A stretch of 64,000 bases of DNA from Candidatus Eisenbacteria bacterium. GTDB lineage: Bacteria; Eisenbacteria; RBG-16-71-46; JACRLI01. The translations under genes were made by a program, and so were the position numbers. The notes under the pieces are model-generated. The model was not told the origin of the DNA, did no database searches, and saw nothing but the letters and a program-made list of their open reading frames with translations. Positions 8,789 to 17,100 of the stretch are shown one piece after another; positions within the stretch are counted from its first letter, which is position 1, and each line of letters starts with the position of its first letter. The stretch is taken from positions 28,797-92,796 of the forward strand of contig JACRLI010000030.1 in NCBI GenBank assembly GCA_016235265.1, written 5' to 3'.

Positions 8789-10183
8789 CTACTTGGGCAG
8801 CATGTGGCGGCGCTCGCGCGCCTTGGTCAGCTCTTCGGTGTTCAGGACCTTGAACTCCACGCGGCGGTTCATGGCCATGCCTTCCACGGTCTTGTTGTCG
8901 CCCACCGGCTGGCTCTCACCGTAGCCCGCCGCCGTGTACTGCTCGCGGTTGATCTTCGGGAAGTGCTCCAGCAGGTAGGTGAGGACCGAGTGGGCCCGCT
9001 TGTTGGACAGGTCCAGGTTGTAGGCGTCCGATCCACGCGCGTCGCAATGTCCGCCGATCTCGATGCGCAGCTGCGGCCACTGCTCCAGGATCTTGCCGAT
9101 CCCGCTCAGCGACTCGTACGACTGCGGCAGGATGTCCCACTTGGCGGTCGCGAAGTGAATGTCACGCGCCGTGATCTTGCCGGTGTCGAGCAGCTCTGTT
9201 TCGCGCTCGTTTACGACGATCGGGCAGCCGTCCCTGTCCACCCGTGCGCCCTGCGGAGTGTCCGGGCACTTGTCCAGCCCGTCATAAACGCCGTCCCCGT
9301 CCGAGTCTCTGGGGCAGCCCGACGCGTCCACGGTGGCGCCCCTGGGCGTGTCCGGGCACTTGTCTAGGCCGTCGTAGACACCATCCCCGTCCGAATCCAG
9401 GGGACATCCCGAAGCGTCCACGAGCACTCCGCGGGGGGTGTCCGGGCACTTGTCCTGGTCGTTCATCACGCCGTCGCCGTCCGAATCCACGGGCGGCGGC
9501 GGCGGCGGCGCGTCCACGACGATCGTGACCGGCGCCGGCGGCGGCGGCGGGGGCGCCGGCCCCTTGTGGCCCAGCGTCAACTGCAGCCCCAGGTTGTAGA
9601 ACACGCTGTGGGTCTGGGATTCCCCGGGCGGGTTGGAAGCCGGCGGGGACTTGAACCGGAACATCACGTCGCGCACTTCCGCGCGCACGCCCAGGACCTT
9701 CGTGACGTTCAGCCGGGCGCCCAGCGCGGCATCGAACCCGTTGTAGTTGTACACCGTCTTGGCGGCGTCCGAGCCGGAGGTGAACTTGTAGTGGCGCCAG
9801 CCTCCCGCCACGTACGGGGTGAATTCACTCGACAGGAAGTTGTACAGCAGGTCGGCGCCGTACTGCAGGCTCTTCATCTTCACGGACGGTCCGGTGGCGG
9901 CGGCGTCCACCCAGGGGGCCGTGCCGCGCACGCTGTTCGAGGAGACCATGCCGAAGGTGCCCTCGATGCCGACGCGGCCCCGCAGGAGCGCTCCCACGGA
10001 GGCGCCGTAGATCGGCTTGCGCTCGATGTTGACGTGCTTCGACCAGGTCGTCTTGCCCACGTAGGGCATGATCGTGATTTCGACGTTCTGGGCATGGACC
10101 GGGACGGGGTCAACCATGAGCGTCGTGGCCAGGGCGGCCATTCCGAGCGCCAGGCGAACCCCGGAATATCGCATCTGTGACAT
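8789..10183 (-). CDS. OmpA-family outer-membrane protein with thrombospondin type 3 repeats
   Basis: A 464-residue outer-membrane protein. Signal peptide ~1-31 (ends VHAQ) and an eight-strand OmpA-like beta-barrel at ~32-200 come first. A Pro-rich linker (GPAPPPPPPAP) is followed by three thrombospondin type 3 calcium repeats of the form DSDGDGVYDGLDKCPDTP. The OmpA C-terminal peptidoglycan-binding domain is ~345-455, with GGHCDARGSDAYN and the NKRAHSV and NRRVEF motifs. It anchors the outer membrane to peptidoglycan. ATG 10183 is chosen for GGAGG seven bases upstream; a second ATG three codons on is possible. A small hydrophobic protein gene lies 70 bp upstream in the same direction. Confidence 0.9.
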   Translation of the reverse strand: MSQMRYSGVRLALGMAALATTLMVDPVPVHAQNVEITIMPYVGKTTWSKHVNIERKPIYGASVGALLRGRVGIEGTFGMVSSNSVRGTAPWVDAAATGPSVKMKSLQYGADLLYNFLSSEFTPYVAGGWRHYKFTSGSDAAKTVYNYNGFDAALGARLNVTKVLGVRAEVRDVMFRFKSPPASNPPGESQTHSVFYNLGLQLTLGHKGPAPPPPPPAPVTIVVDAPPPPPPVDSDGDGVMNDQDKCPDTPRGVLVDASGCPLDSDGDGVYDGLDKCPDTPRGATVDASGCPRDSDGDGVYDGLDKCPDTPQGARVDRDGCPIVVNERETELLDTGKITARDIHFATAKWDILPQSYESLSGIGKILEQWPQLRIEIGGHCDARGSDAYNLDLSNKRAHSVLTYLLEHFPKINREQYTAAGYGESQPVGDNKTVEGMAMNRRVEFKVLNTEELTKARERRHMLPK

Positions 10184-10253
10184 CTGGGACCTCCGAGTCA
10201 AGTTTTGGGGCCGCGCGGCTCGAATGCCCGCGACCATCCGGATGACAGCCCGA

Positions 10254-10448
10254 TTAGTGCCGACCCAAGCCGAAGTTGCCGAAGCCGGAGATCAGGCCGA
10301 ACGCGCTGAGAAGCCACACCAGCACCAGGATCACCACCACGGCGTTGAGGATTGTCTTGATCGAGGACGCCATCGGGATGTAGGTGTTCACCAACCAGAG
10401 CAACACCCCGACGACGACGAGGACCAGGAGCAGTTGAACGATGGGCAT
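10254..10448 (-). CDS. Small hydrophobic membrane protein (Thivi_2564-like)
   Basis: A 64-residue protein with two predicted membrane helices (3-22 and about 33-52) joined by a short loop with NTYIPM, and a Gly/Phe-rich tail FGNFGLGRH. The pattern matches the small Thivi_2564-type membrane protein family, which has no known function. ATG 10448 is preceded by AAAGGGGGG with good spacing. A near-perfect palindrome (copy 1 of the CAAGTATTG element) lies 37-73 bp upstream of this start, a likely control position. It may be transcribed with the OmpA gene downstream. Confidence 0.7.
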   Translation of the reverse strand: MPIVQLLLVLVVVGVLLWLVNTYIPMASSIKTILNAVVVILVLVWLLSAFGLISGFGNFGLGRH

Positions 10449-10484
10449 GACGCCCCCCTTTCTGTCTCACGTCCCGGACACTAC

Positions 10485-10521
10485 CTGCTGGGGCAAGTAT
10501 TGTCAATACATGCCCGAGCAG
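10485..10521. repeat. Palindrome CAAGTATTG element, copy 1
   Basis: Inverted repeat with 18-base arms (10485-10502 and 10504-10521), 16 of 18 paired, single central T. The core reads CAAGTATTGTCAATACATG. It lies 37-73 bp upstream of the small membrane protein start (minus strand). The rest of the 10449-10887 gap, apart from copy 2, shows nothing else recognisable. Confidence 0.75.
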
Positions 10522-10678
10522 CTACAGAGACAACCATCGCCCGGGGGTCCCCACCTTCCGTAGCCGGTAACCGGCCAGTTGGAGCCACGCCCCAACCACC
10601 TATCCCAACACGACTTGCCCATGAGTCCGGTGGTCATCCCCGCTCCGTCGCAGCCCCCGGGACGCGCGCTCTGATAGA

Positions 10679-10713
10679 TGCCCGGGCAGGTATTGACAAT
10701 ACTTGCCCCTGCA
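10679..10713. repeat. Palindrome CAAGTATTG element, copy 2
   Basis: Inverted repeat with 17-base arms (10679-10695 and 10697-10713), 14 of 17 paired, central A. The core reads CAGGTATTGACAATACTTG, the same element as copies 1 and 3 in the opposite orientation. It lies 175-209 bp upstream of the plus-strand Pro-rich gene at 10888. Confidence 0.75.
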
Positions 10714-10887
10714 GGTAGTCTGCGGAGATTGAAGCGGATCCCAGAGAGTCCACGAAGCTCGCCGATCGGGTTTGACGGAGGCGGCGGCGCGGCCGAGGAG
10801 TCCAGGACGTCTCAGCTGCGCCGCCCGCCATCCAGATCCCCGTGAGGCAAGTCCAGCTGGAAGGACATCTTCAAGGAGGTGGCGATC

Positions 10888-11952
10888 ATGAATCGCAACA
10901 GCATCCCCGGGCTGCTCGTCCTCATCGGGTCGATGGCAGCCCTCCAACTGTCCGGGGGAGTCGCATGCTCCCAGGACAGCACCCAGGCACAGCCCCCCGC
11001 GTCCAAGCCCGCGGAGCAGCGAGCGGAGCAGCGAGCGGAGCAGCGCGCTCCCAGGAAGGACCCCGAAGCGGTGAAGCCCGTCCAACAGAGGGCGGAGAAC
11101 CGGTCGCCGAAGAAAAACCCCGAGGCGGCCCGAACGGAACAGCGGCCACAGCGGCTCCAGCCGCAGCCGCAGGACGGCATGCCCGGCGCGCGCCGCCTGC
11201 CGCCGGGCACCCGCCCGCAGCCGACACCGGCGCCCGCCGAGCCGGGCGCTCGGCCGCAGCAGCAGCCCTCGCCGGCACCTGCCACCCCGGCAGGAGTGGC
11301 CCGCACCAACGTCCAGCCGCCACAGCCGCCGGGCTGGCAGCCGCGCCGCGCGGTACCCGCGCCGCCGTCCCCCGCTCCGGTCCGGGTCGGCCGCACCAAC
11401 GTCCAGCCGCCGCAGCCGCCGGATTGGCAGGCGCGCCGCGCCGTACCCGCACCGTCGTCCCCCGGCCCGGTTCGGGCGGGACGCACCTACGTCCAGCCAC
11501 CGCAGCCGCCGGGCTGGCAGCCGCGGCGCGTGTCCCCGGACTACCGCGGGTACACCTATCGCCGGCCGGACAACCTCCAGAGAGGCTGGCGGCCGCAGGC
11601 GTTCTACTGGCAGCCGTCCGCCTGGGCCACGCCGTCCTGGGGCCCCCGGGTCGAGTGGTCCAACAACTGGCACATGGGAAGATCCGGAAGTCGCTGGCAG
11701 TCGATGACATTCAGGCCCAACCGCCACGCCCGGGCCATCTCGATCCGGTTCGACAACTACGTGGTCCTGGACCGGGCGACCCTGTGGTTTTCCAGCGGCG
11801 ACATGCAGGAGGTAAACTTCGGGCGCCAGGGCTGTGAGCCCGGGGAGTACAGTCTGATCGACGTGGACGGACCGTGGCGCATACGGAAGCTCAACCTGAG
11901 GGCCCGCACGCCGTACGGTCCGACCGACGTGACACTGCGCTACTTCCGGTAG
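10888..11952 (+). CDS. Secreted Pro/Gln-rich repeat protein with C-terminal beta domain
   Basis: A 354-residue exported protein. The signal peptide ends around GGVACS; the Cys there could be a lipid site. A basic, Gln/Pro-rich linker carries three AEQR units. Next come three tandem ~33-residue repeats of the form R-T-N-V-Q-P-P-Q-P-P-G-W-Q-P-R-R followed by VPAP. The last ~110 residues form a compact beta-rich domain (SRWQSMTFRPNRHARAISI through LRYFR), resembling the small periplasmic DUF2541-like fold; function is unknown. ATG 10888 is chosen because AAGGAGGT sits at 10873-10880; an in-frame GTG at 10879 lies inside that ribosome site. The selenoprotein-like gene starts 26 bp downstream, so the two may be co-transcribed. 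Confidence 0.75.
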   Translation: MNRNSIPGLLVLIGSMAALQLSGGVACSQDSTQAQPPASKPAEQRAEQRAEQRAPRKDPEAVKPVQQRAENRSPKKNPEAARTEQRPQRLQPQPQDGMPGARRLPPGTRPQPTPAPAEPGARPQQQPSPAPATPAGVARTNVQPPQPPGWQPRRAVPAPPSPAPVRVGRTNVQPPQPPDWQARRAVPAPSSPGPVRAGRTYVQPPQPPGWQPRRVSPDYRGYTYRRPDNLQRGWRPQAFYWQPSAWATPSWGPRVEWSNNWHMGRSGSRWQSMTFRPNRHARAISIRFDNYVVLDRATLWFSSGDMQEVNFGRQGCEPGEYSLIDVDGPWRIRKLNLRARTPYGPTDVTLRYFR

Positions 11953-11978
11953 GCCGCGCCCGGCAGGGGGCAGCAATC

Positions 11979-12557
11979 GTGAATCGTAGTCTGCGGAGAA
12001 CGGGGCTCACTGCGGGGCTGCTGCTGCTGGCCGCCATCGCCGTTTCCGGCTGCGAGAAGGCCGGGCCCTCGGCTCCCCACCTGAAGCTGGGCCGGGACTT
12101 GTCCGCGGCGCGCGCCGCCTTCAACGCCGACTCCGGAAAGGTGCGCATCCTGCTGCTGCTCTCCCCCACCTGACACGTATGTCTGGGGGGGGCCTCCCAG
12201 GTTGCGTCTCATCTCTTCAATCCGACTCCGGACCCGCGACTGCGGGGCCAGTTGTTCTGGCTGGGTGGGATGTGGATCTCGAAACGCGACATCCGCTCCG
12301 CGAGCGGGCGCCTGCTCGATCCGCGCGTGACACACTACTGGGACTCGCGCCGGGCCATGGCGAAGGCCTTCCGTCGCACGCTGAAGCTGGACCAGGATGC
12401 CTGGGACGTGTACCTGATCTACGGACCCCGTGCCCGCTGGACCGATCCCGATCCTCCGCCCCCGGATTACTGGATGCAGATGCTGGGCGTGCCGCAGGCG
12501 CCGGTCTTTGACGCGGCGGAATTCGCGGCGAGGGCGAGGGCGGAATTGGAGCACTGA
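11979..12557 (+). CDS. Probable selenocysteine-containing thioredoxin-like lipoprotein (in-frame TGA at 12171)
   Basis: Read through the TGA at 12171-12173, one frame runs 192 codons from GTG 11979 (GGGGG at 11966-11970 upstream) to TGA 12555. The signal peptide ends in a good lipobox VSGC (Cys 25). Residues 55-64 form a thioredoxin-type first strand VRILLLLSPT. Then comes U65-H-V-C68, a redox motif of the CxxC/UxxC kind in the right place. After it the frame stays open and protein-like: an alpha helix, LFWLGGMWISKRD, DPRVTHYWDSRRAM and AWDVYLIYGP. A SECIS-like hairpin follows the TGA directly. Without readthrough the product would be a 64-residue stub and residues 66-192 would have no start. 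A nonsense mutation is the alternative, but one that falls exactly on the redox position is unlikely. The start follows the Pro-rich gene by 26 bp. Confidence 0.72.
12175..12207 (+). promoter_or_regulatory. Candidate bacterial SECIS element
   Basis: Immediately after the in-frame TGA there is a two-part stem: lower pairs 12175-12179 with 12203-12207, a 3x2 internal loop, then 12183-12189 with 12194-12200, and a four-base apical loop GGGC (12190-12193). The loop begins with G and lies 16 bases after the UGA. Both agree with known bacterial SECIS rules (G near the loop start, about 16-37 nt spacing). It was folded by eye only. Confidence 0.55.
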
Positions 12558-12599
12558 CGGCGCGGCGGAACGTCCCGCGGCCGGGGCAGAAATGCAACA

Positions 12600-12636
12600 G
12601 GGGTGGCAAGGCCCGGGGGCAAGGCCTCGCCACCCC
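12600..12636. terminator. Bidirectional hairpin between convergent genes
   Basis: GGGGTGGC (12600-12607) pairs with GCCACCCC (12629-12636), with an inner GGCC/GGCC pair. It lies between the stop of the thioredoxin-like gene (12557) and the stop of the BON gene (12672). No long U-tract. Confidence 0.6.
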
Positions 12637-12671
12637 GTCGCGTCGGGGAATCTCTCTTCGGGGAATCTCTC

Positions 12672-13736
12672 TCAGGAAACCGCCTTGACGGTCAGCTCGC
12701 TGCGGACGGAGCGCACCCCGGCCGTGCCTCGCGCCAGGACGGTGGCGTCCAGAACATCCAGCTCGTGGGCCACGCTACCGGTCAGGCGCACCACTCCATT
12801 CTTCACCTGGACGTCCACGCCCTTCAGTCGCCCGTTCGCCTTGTAGGACCTGCCGAGGGAGGCCTCCAGCTGGTCGTCCCCATGGTCCACTTGGGCCTTC
12901 CGCGACGGCGCGACCACTTCCAGCTGGTTCTTGACTTCGCGAACCCCACCCACCTGCCGGGCCTCGGCTCCGGCCGCGTCGCGCGAGGCCTCCGAGGGGA
13001 CGACGCCGAAGAGCGTGACCACGTGGTCGTCGGTGTCCACGTTGATCTCACCCGCCGGAGTCTGGTCGTTGGCCATCAGGCGCAGCTTGGTCTTGAGAGT
13101 GATCCAGTTGTCGGAAATCCCCGTGCCCGAGAGCGTGTCCGGGTTGGCCGGCGCGCTCCCGTGACTCCAGAGTTCCAGGTCGCCGGCGCTGTCGGGACCC
13201 TTGATGTCGCTGGCCACCTGGTGGACTCCGGCCGTGCCGCGCGCGATGCGGATCGCCTGGAGCTGGTCCGAGAGGGTGGTCGCTGTGCCGGAGAGCACCA
13301 CCGTGCCCGCGCTGACTCCCTTCACCTGGATGTGACTGTCCGCAAGGGTCGCGTCGGCGCCCAGGGAAGCCTCCAGCTGCTTGCGGATTTCATCGTCGGA
13401 TCGCTTCACCATGGCTTCGGCCGTGGGGTTCGTGGCGATTTGGAGCAGGTTGCGGACCAGGGTCACGCCCGAGACCCCGCGGGCAATCTCCCCGGCGCGC
13501 GTCCGCTGCGCCCGGGTGTCCACGCGCCCGAACAGGGTGACCCGGCCGCGCAGGGCGTCCACGTGGATGTCCATGCCATCGACTCCGCGCGAGGTAAGCA
13601 GCGCGGCCTTGGTCTTGAGCGTGATCCAGGAGTCGTTCGGCTCCTCCCCTGTCCGGGTGCTGGCCCCGGAAGGGTTGACGCTGGCGGCAACCAGCCCGGC
13701 GAGGAAGAGAGAGGCTAAGAGGGCTTTGGGGCTCAT
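12672..13736 (-). CDS. Periplasmic protein with four BON domains
   Basis: A 354-residue exported protein with a signal peptide (~1-24) and four BON domains: ~35-100, ~112-178, ~205-275 and ~285-352. Each has the pattern short helix, V-x-V, G-x-V-x-L-x-G-x-V, helix, G-V-x-x-V-x-x-x-L. Domains 1 and 3 begin with almost the same words, DSWITLKTKAAL and DNWITLKTKLRL, which points to internal duplication of a two-domain unit. BON domains bind membranes or peptidoglycan; OsmY-type members are made under osmotic stress. ATG 13736 follows AAAGGAC. Copy 3 of the palindrome lies 224-256 bp upstream. Confidence 0.9.
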   Translation of the reverse strand: MSPKALLASLFLAGLVAASVNPSGASTRTGEEPNDSWITLKTKAALLTSRGVDGMDIHVDALRGRVTLFGRVDTRAQRTRAGEIARGVSGVTLVRNLLQIATNPTAEAMVKRSDDEIRKQLEASLGADATLADSHIQVKGVSAGTVVLSGTATTLSDQLQAIRIARGTAGVHQVASDIKGPDSAGDLELWSHGSAPANPDTLSGTGISDNWITLKTKLRLMANDQTPAGEINVDTDDHVVTLFGVVPSEASRDAAGAEARQVGGVREVKNQLEVVAPSRKAQVDHGDDQLEASLGRSYKANGRLKGVDVQVKNGVVRLTGSVAHELDVLDATVLARGTAGVRSVRSELTVKAVS

Positions 13737-13959
13737 GCGGAAGGTCCTTTCAGTGGTCTGTCACTGTGAAGAACCGTCGGGAACGCCCCGGCGCGGGCGA
13801 CGCTGTCCGGCGATATGCGGGAGTCTCGCTCACGCCGGGTGCGGGACCGGCGGATGCCGCGCTCCAGGAGGCCCGGGGCAGGTGCGGTGAGCGGGGTGGC
13901 GGGCGGTCTCGGGGCAGTCCTGCGAGTTCGGGACCGTGCCTCTAGCCGGAACCATACAT

Positions 13960-13992
13960 GCAGGGGCAAGTATTGTCAATACTTGCTCGAGC
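13960..13992. repeat. Palindrome CAAGTATTG element, copy 3
   Basis: Inverted repeat with 16-base arms (13960-13975 and 13977-13992), 13 of 16 paired, central T. The core CAAGTATTGTCAATACTTG is the most symmetric of the three copies. It lies in the 13737-14129 gap between the BON gene start and the end of the giant surface-protein gene. Besides a terminator, nothing else is recognisable in that gap. Confidence 0.75.
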
Positions 13993-14043
13993 CGCGACGA
14001 ATGGACCGGCGGGGCCGGCCGGCTGCGGGCGCCCCCATGCAAA

Positions 14044-14075
14044 ACGGCCCCCCGGAACCGCCTCCGGGGGGCCGT
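14044..14075 (-). terminator. Rho-independent terminator of the giant surface-protein gene
   Basis: A perfect 13-bp stem, 14044-14056 with 14063-14075, and a six-base loop. On the minus strand it is followed by a run of four T (AAAA at 14041-14044 on plus), 55 bp after the stop at 14130. Confidence 0.8.
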
Positions 14076-14129
14076 CAACTCTCGGGATCGCCAACGCCCG
14101 CGAGGCGGGCGTAAATGCCTGCACTGCCC

Positions 14130-17100
14130 CTACCCCACCCGCACCAACCGCCCGGTCTTCGTCCCCCACTGCGTCTGCAGCCGCAGGAAGTACATCCCGG
14201 CGCCGGCCCTCGAGCCGGCGGTGGTGCGGCCGTCCCAGGTCCAGGAGTGCGGGCCGGCCGGGAAGGGCTCGTCCACGCGCCGTACCACCCGCCCGCCCAC
14301 GTCCATCACCTCGAGCACCGCGCGGCCGCCCTCGGGCAGGGAGAAGCGCAGCGTCACGGACCCGGTGCTGGGGTTGGGACGCGACGGGTAGAGCGCCAGG
14401 ACCCGCGGGCCACCTCCCACACCCACGATGACTCCGGATGTGAAAGCCACGTCAATGGTGTGGTTGGCGGTTACGTTGGTGAAGGTGTAGGCGGTGTCCG
14501 GACCCACACTCACTCCATCCACCAGCACGTCTGCCACCACGTAGGCCGGGGCGGGCGTGATGGAGAAGTGCTGACTTCCCCCCACGTTCACCGACACCGC
14601 GCCACTCGGCGTGATGCTCCCGTTGGAGCCCGCGGTGGCGGTGATGGTGTAGCTGGGCACCTTGAACTCGGCCACGGCGAAGTCCCCCCAACCCGTGAGG
14701 CCGGTGGCCTGGGTGCTGGTGGCGGTGCGCGCGCCGATGGCCGTGGGGTTCCAGCCACCGCTGTAGCGGCGGACCAGGAACGCGGCCGTGCTGGCCCCGC
14801 CATCCACGTCGCCGGCCGGGTACGCCAGCGTGACGTCGTAGCCGGTGAAGCTGGGCGTGCCGGTGGGCGTAAGCGACCACCAGCGGTTGACGGACTTGGC
14901 CGGGTCGAGGTCGGAGGCGGCCAGGCTCGGGTGGTCCGGGGTGGCGCAGGTGGCCGCCAGGTCGAAGACGCCGCTGTTGCCGCTCATGGTGACCGTCGCG
15001 GGCGAGTAACGGAGCGCATCGCCCACGTCGAATCTCACGGTGGGCGCGCCGGCGGCCATGCTCCGGTGCAGGTTGCCCACCACCCATCCCGTGGACTGCG
15101 CCGCGCCGGACACGCTGCCGGTGGAGCCCATGGTCAGCGCGCTGCCCCCCGTGGTGAGGTTGCCCAGCGCGAACATCAACCCGCCGCTCAGCGTGACGTT
15201 GCTCAGCAGGGATACGCCGCTGGCGTTGTTCACCGCGATGTTCGACGTGGCGCTGGTGTTGAGGGTGCCCTGCACCAGGATCGCCTGCGGCGCGGTGCCA
15301 CCCAGCGCGAGCGTGAGCGCGCCGGCGGGGCTGAACGTGAGCGTGGCGCCACTCCGGACCACCACGTTGCCCTTGAGCGTGCCGCCACCGGTGAGGCTGC
15401 CCAGGTTCAGCGTGCCCGCGGACACGATCAGGCTGTCCATGATCCAGGCGTTGGAGCCGGTCGGCGCCAGGCTGGCGGCGGCGTTGTTCAGCTCGAAGTC
15501 GGCGTAGGTGCGGCCGGAGACCGACGGCGTGAGCGAGCCGTCCATGCGGAAGCGGCTGCCGTGCTGGAACACCGTCACGGCGTTGGGCGCGCTGGCGCCG
15601 AACGGGTTGGCGCCGGCGGACTGGATCATCAGCGAGCCGGACTGGAACACCGCCGAGTTGAGCGCTCCCGGCGCGACCCCGGTGCCGAAGAAGTTGCCGC
15701 TGAAGCCGGTGCCCAGCGTGAGCACCGCGCCCGACTGGAAGCTGAGGCCGCTGGCGCTGCCCACGATCATGCGGTGTGCCGCGCCGCCGACGGTCACCGC
15801 ACCCCGTACAGTCCCCGTCGTGCCCGCGCTCAGTTGCAGCGTCAGCGCGCTGGTGCCGTTCAGCAACAGCGCGGATCCCGCCGCCACGTCCAGCGCCAGG
15901 CCGGAGGCCCCGCTGAGGGCCAGCGTGACCGCGGCGGAGGGCTGCAGCGCCACGGAGCTGTTGTTGGAGAGCTGCAGCTGGCCGATGGTCTGCGCCGGCA
16001 CGCCGGTCACGGTCACCATCCCGCCGCCGTTGAAGATCAGCACGTCGTCGGTGGCCGGCGTGGTGCGCGTGGGCGTCCAGTTGGTGGCCGTGCCGTAGGC
16101 CGCGGTGCCGGCCTGGTTCCACACGTAGGCGTGCTGCGAGAAGGTGGCGGTGATGTTCTTGTTGCCGTCAATCAGCACATTGAGCGGGTTGGTGGCCCCG
16201 CTGGCGTCCCCGCTCCAGCCGGCGAACACCCAGCCGACCGTCGGATTGGCGGTGAGCTGGACCGTGCTGCCACCCAGGTAGTCGGGCTGGTCGGGGCTCT
16301 TCGCCACCGTGCCGCCGCCCACCGTGGTGATGTTCACGGTGTAGCTGGAGGGATCGAACGAGGCGCTGATGGTCTGGTCGGCGTGCACCGCCGGAAAGGT
16401 GTAGTCCGTCACGGCGCCCACCGAGCCGCCGTTCACCAGCACGTCCGCCACGTGGTAGCCGGCAGAGGGCGTGATGGCAAAGGAAGGCGTGGCGCCGTCG
16501 CCCACGCCGATGGCGCCGCCGGGCGAGATGCTGCCGTTGGCGCCGGCGGTGGCGGTCACGGTCCATCCGGTCAGCGCGAAGTTGGCGTGGCTGGAATCGC
16601 GGCCCGCATTGCCCGCGCCGTCGTGCGCCGTTACGCGCACCCGTGCGGTGGCCGTGGGAAGCCCGGCGACGGTCCACGCGTGGCTGCCGCTGTTGGCGAT
16701 CCCGCTGGCGATGACGGTGGGGAACGTGGCCCCGCCGTTGGACGAGTACGCCAGGTCCACCGAGGTCACGCCCACGTTGTCCGTGGCGGTCCAGGTGATG
16801 TTCTGCGAGGAGCCGATGGCCCAGCTCTCCCCGCCCACCGGGGCGGTGACCGTCACCACCGGGGCCTGCGTGTCCGAGGTGTTCACCGCGAAGGACACCG
16901 AGATGGTCTGGTTGGCGTGCACCGGCGCGAAGGTGTAGCCCGCCGCCGCGCCCTCGGAGATCCCGTTCACCAGCACGTCCGCCACGTGATAGCCGGCGAC
17001 CGGCGTCATGGTGAAGGTGGGGCTGGCGCCGTCCGCCACGCCGATGGTGCCGCTGGGCGCGATGCTGCCGTTGGCGCCCGCGCTGGCGGTGATGGTCCAG

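Noticed and set aside
10714-12003. 14-base word GTAGTCTGCGGAGA at 10714 and about 11985
   Set aside because: In 64 kb, a match of this length is expected by chance; one copy is inside coding sequence.
12171-12173. TGA read as a real stop, giving a 64-residue lipoprotein and an unrelated short downstream gene
   Set aside because: The downstream part has no start or ribosome site, continues in frame as a thioredoxin-like fold, and the TGA sits at the redox Cys position; kept only as an alternative.
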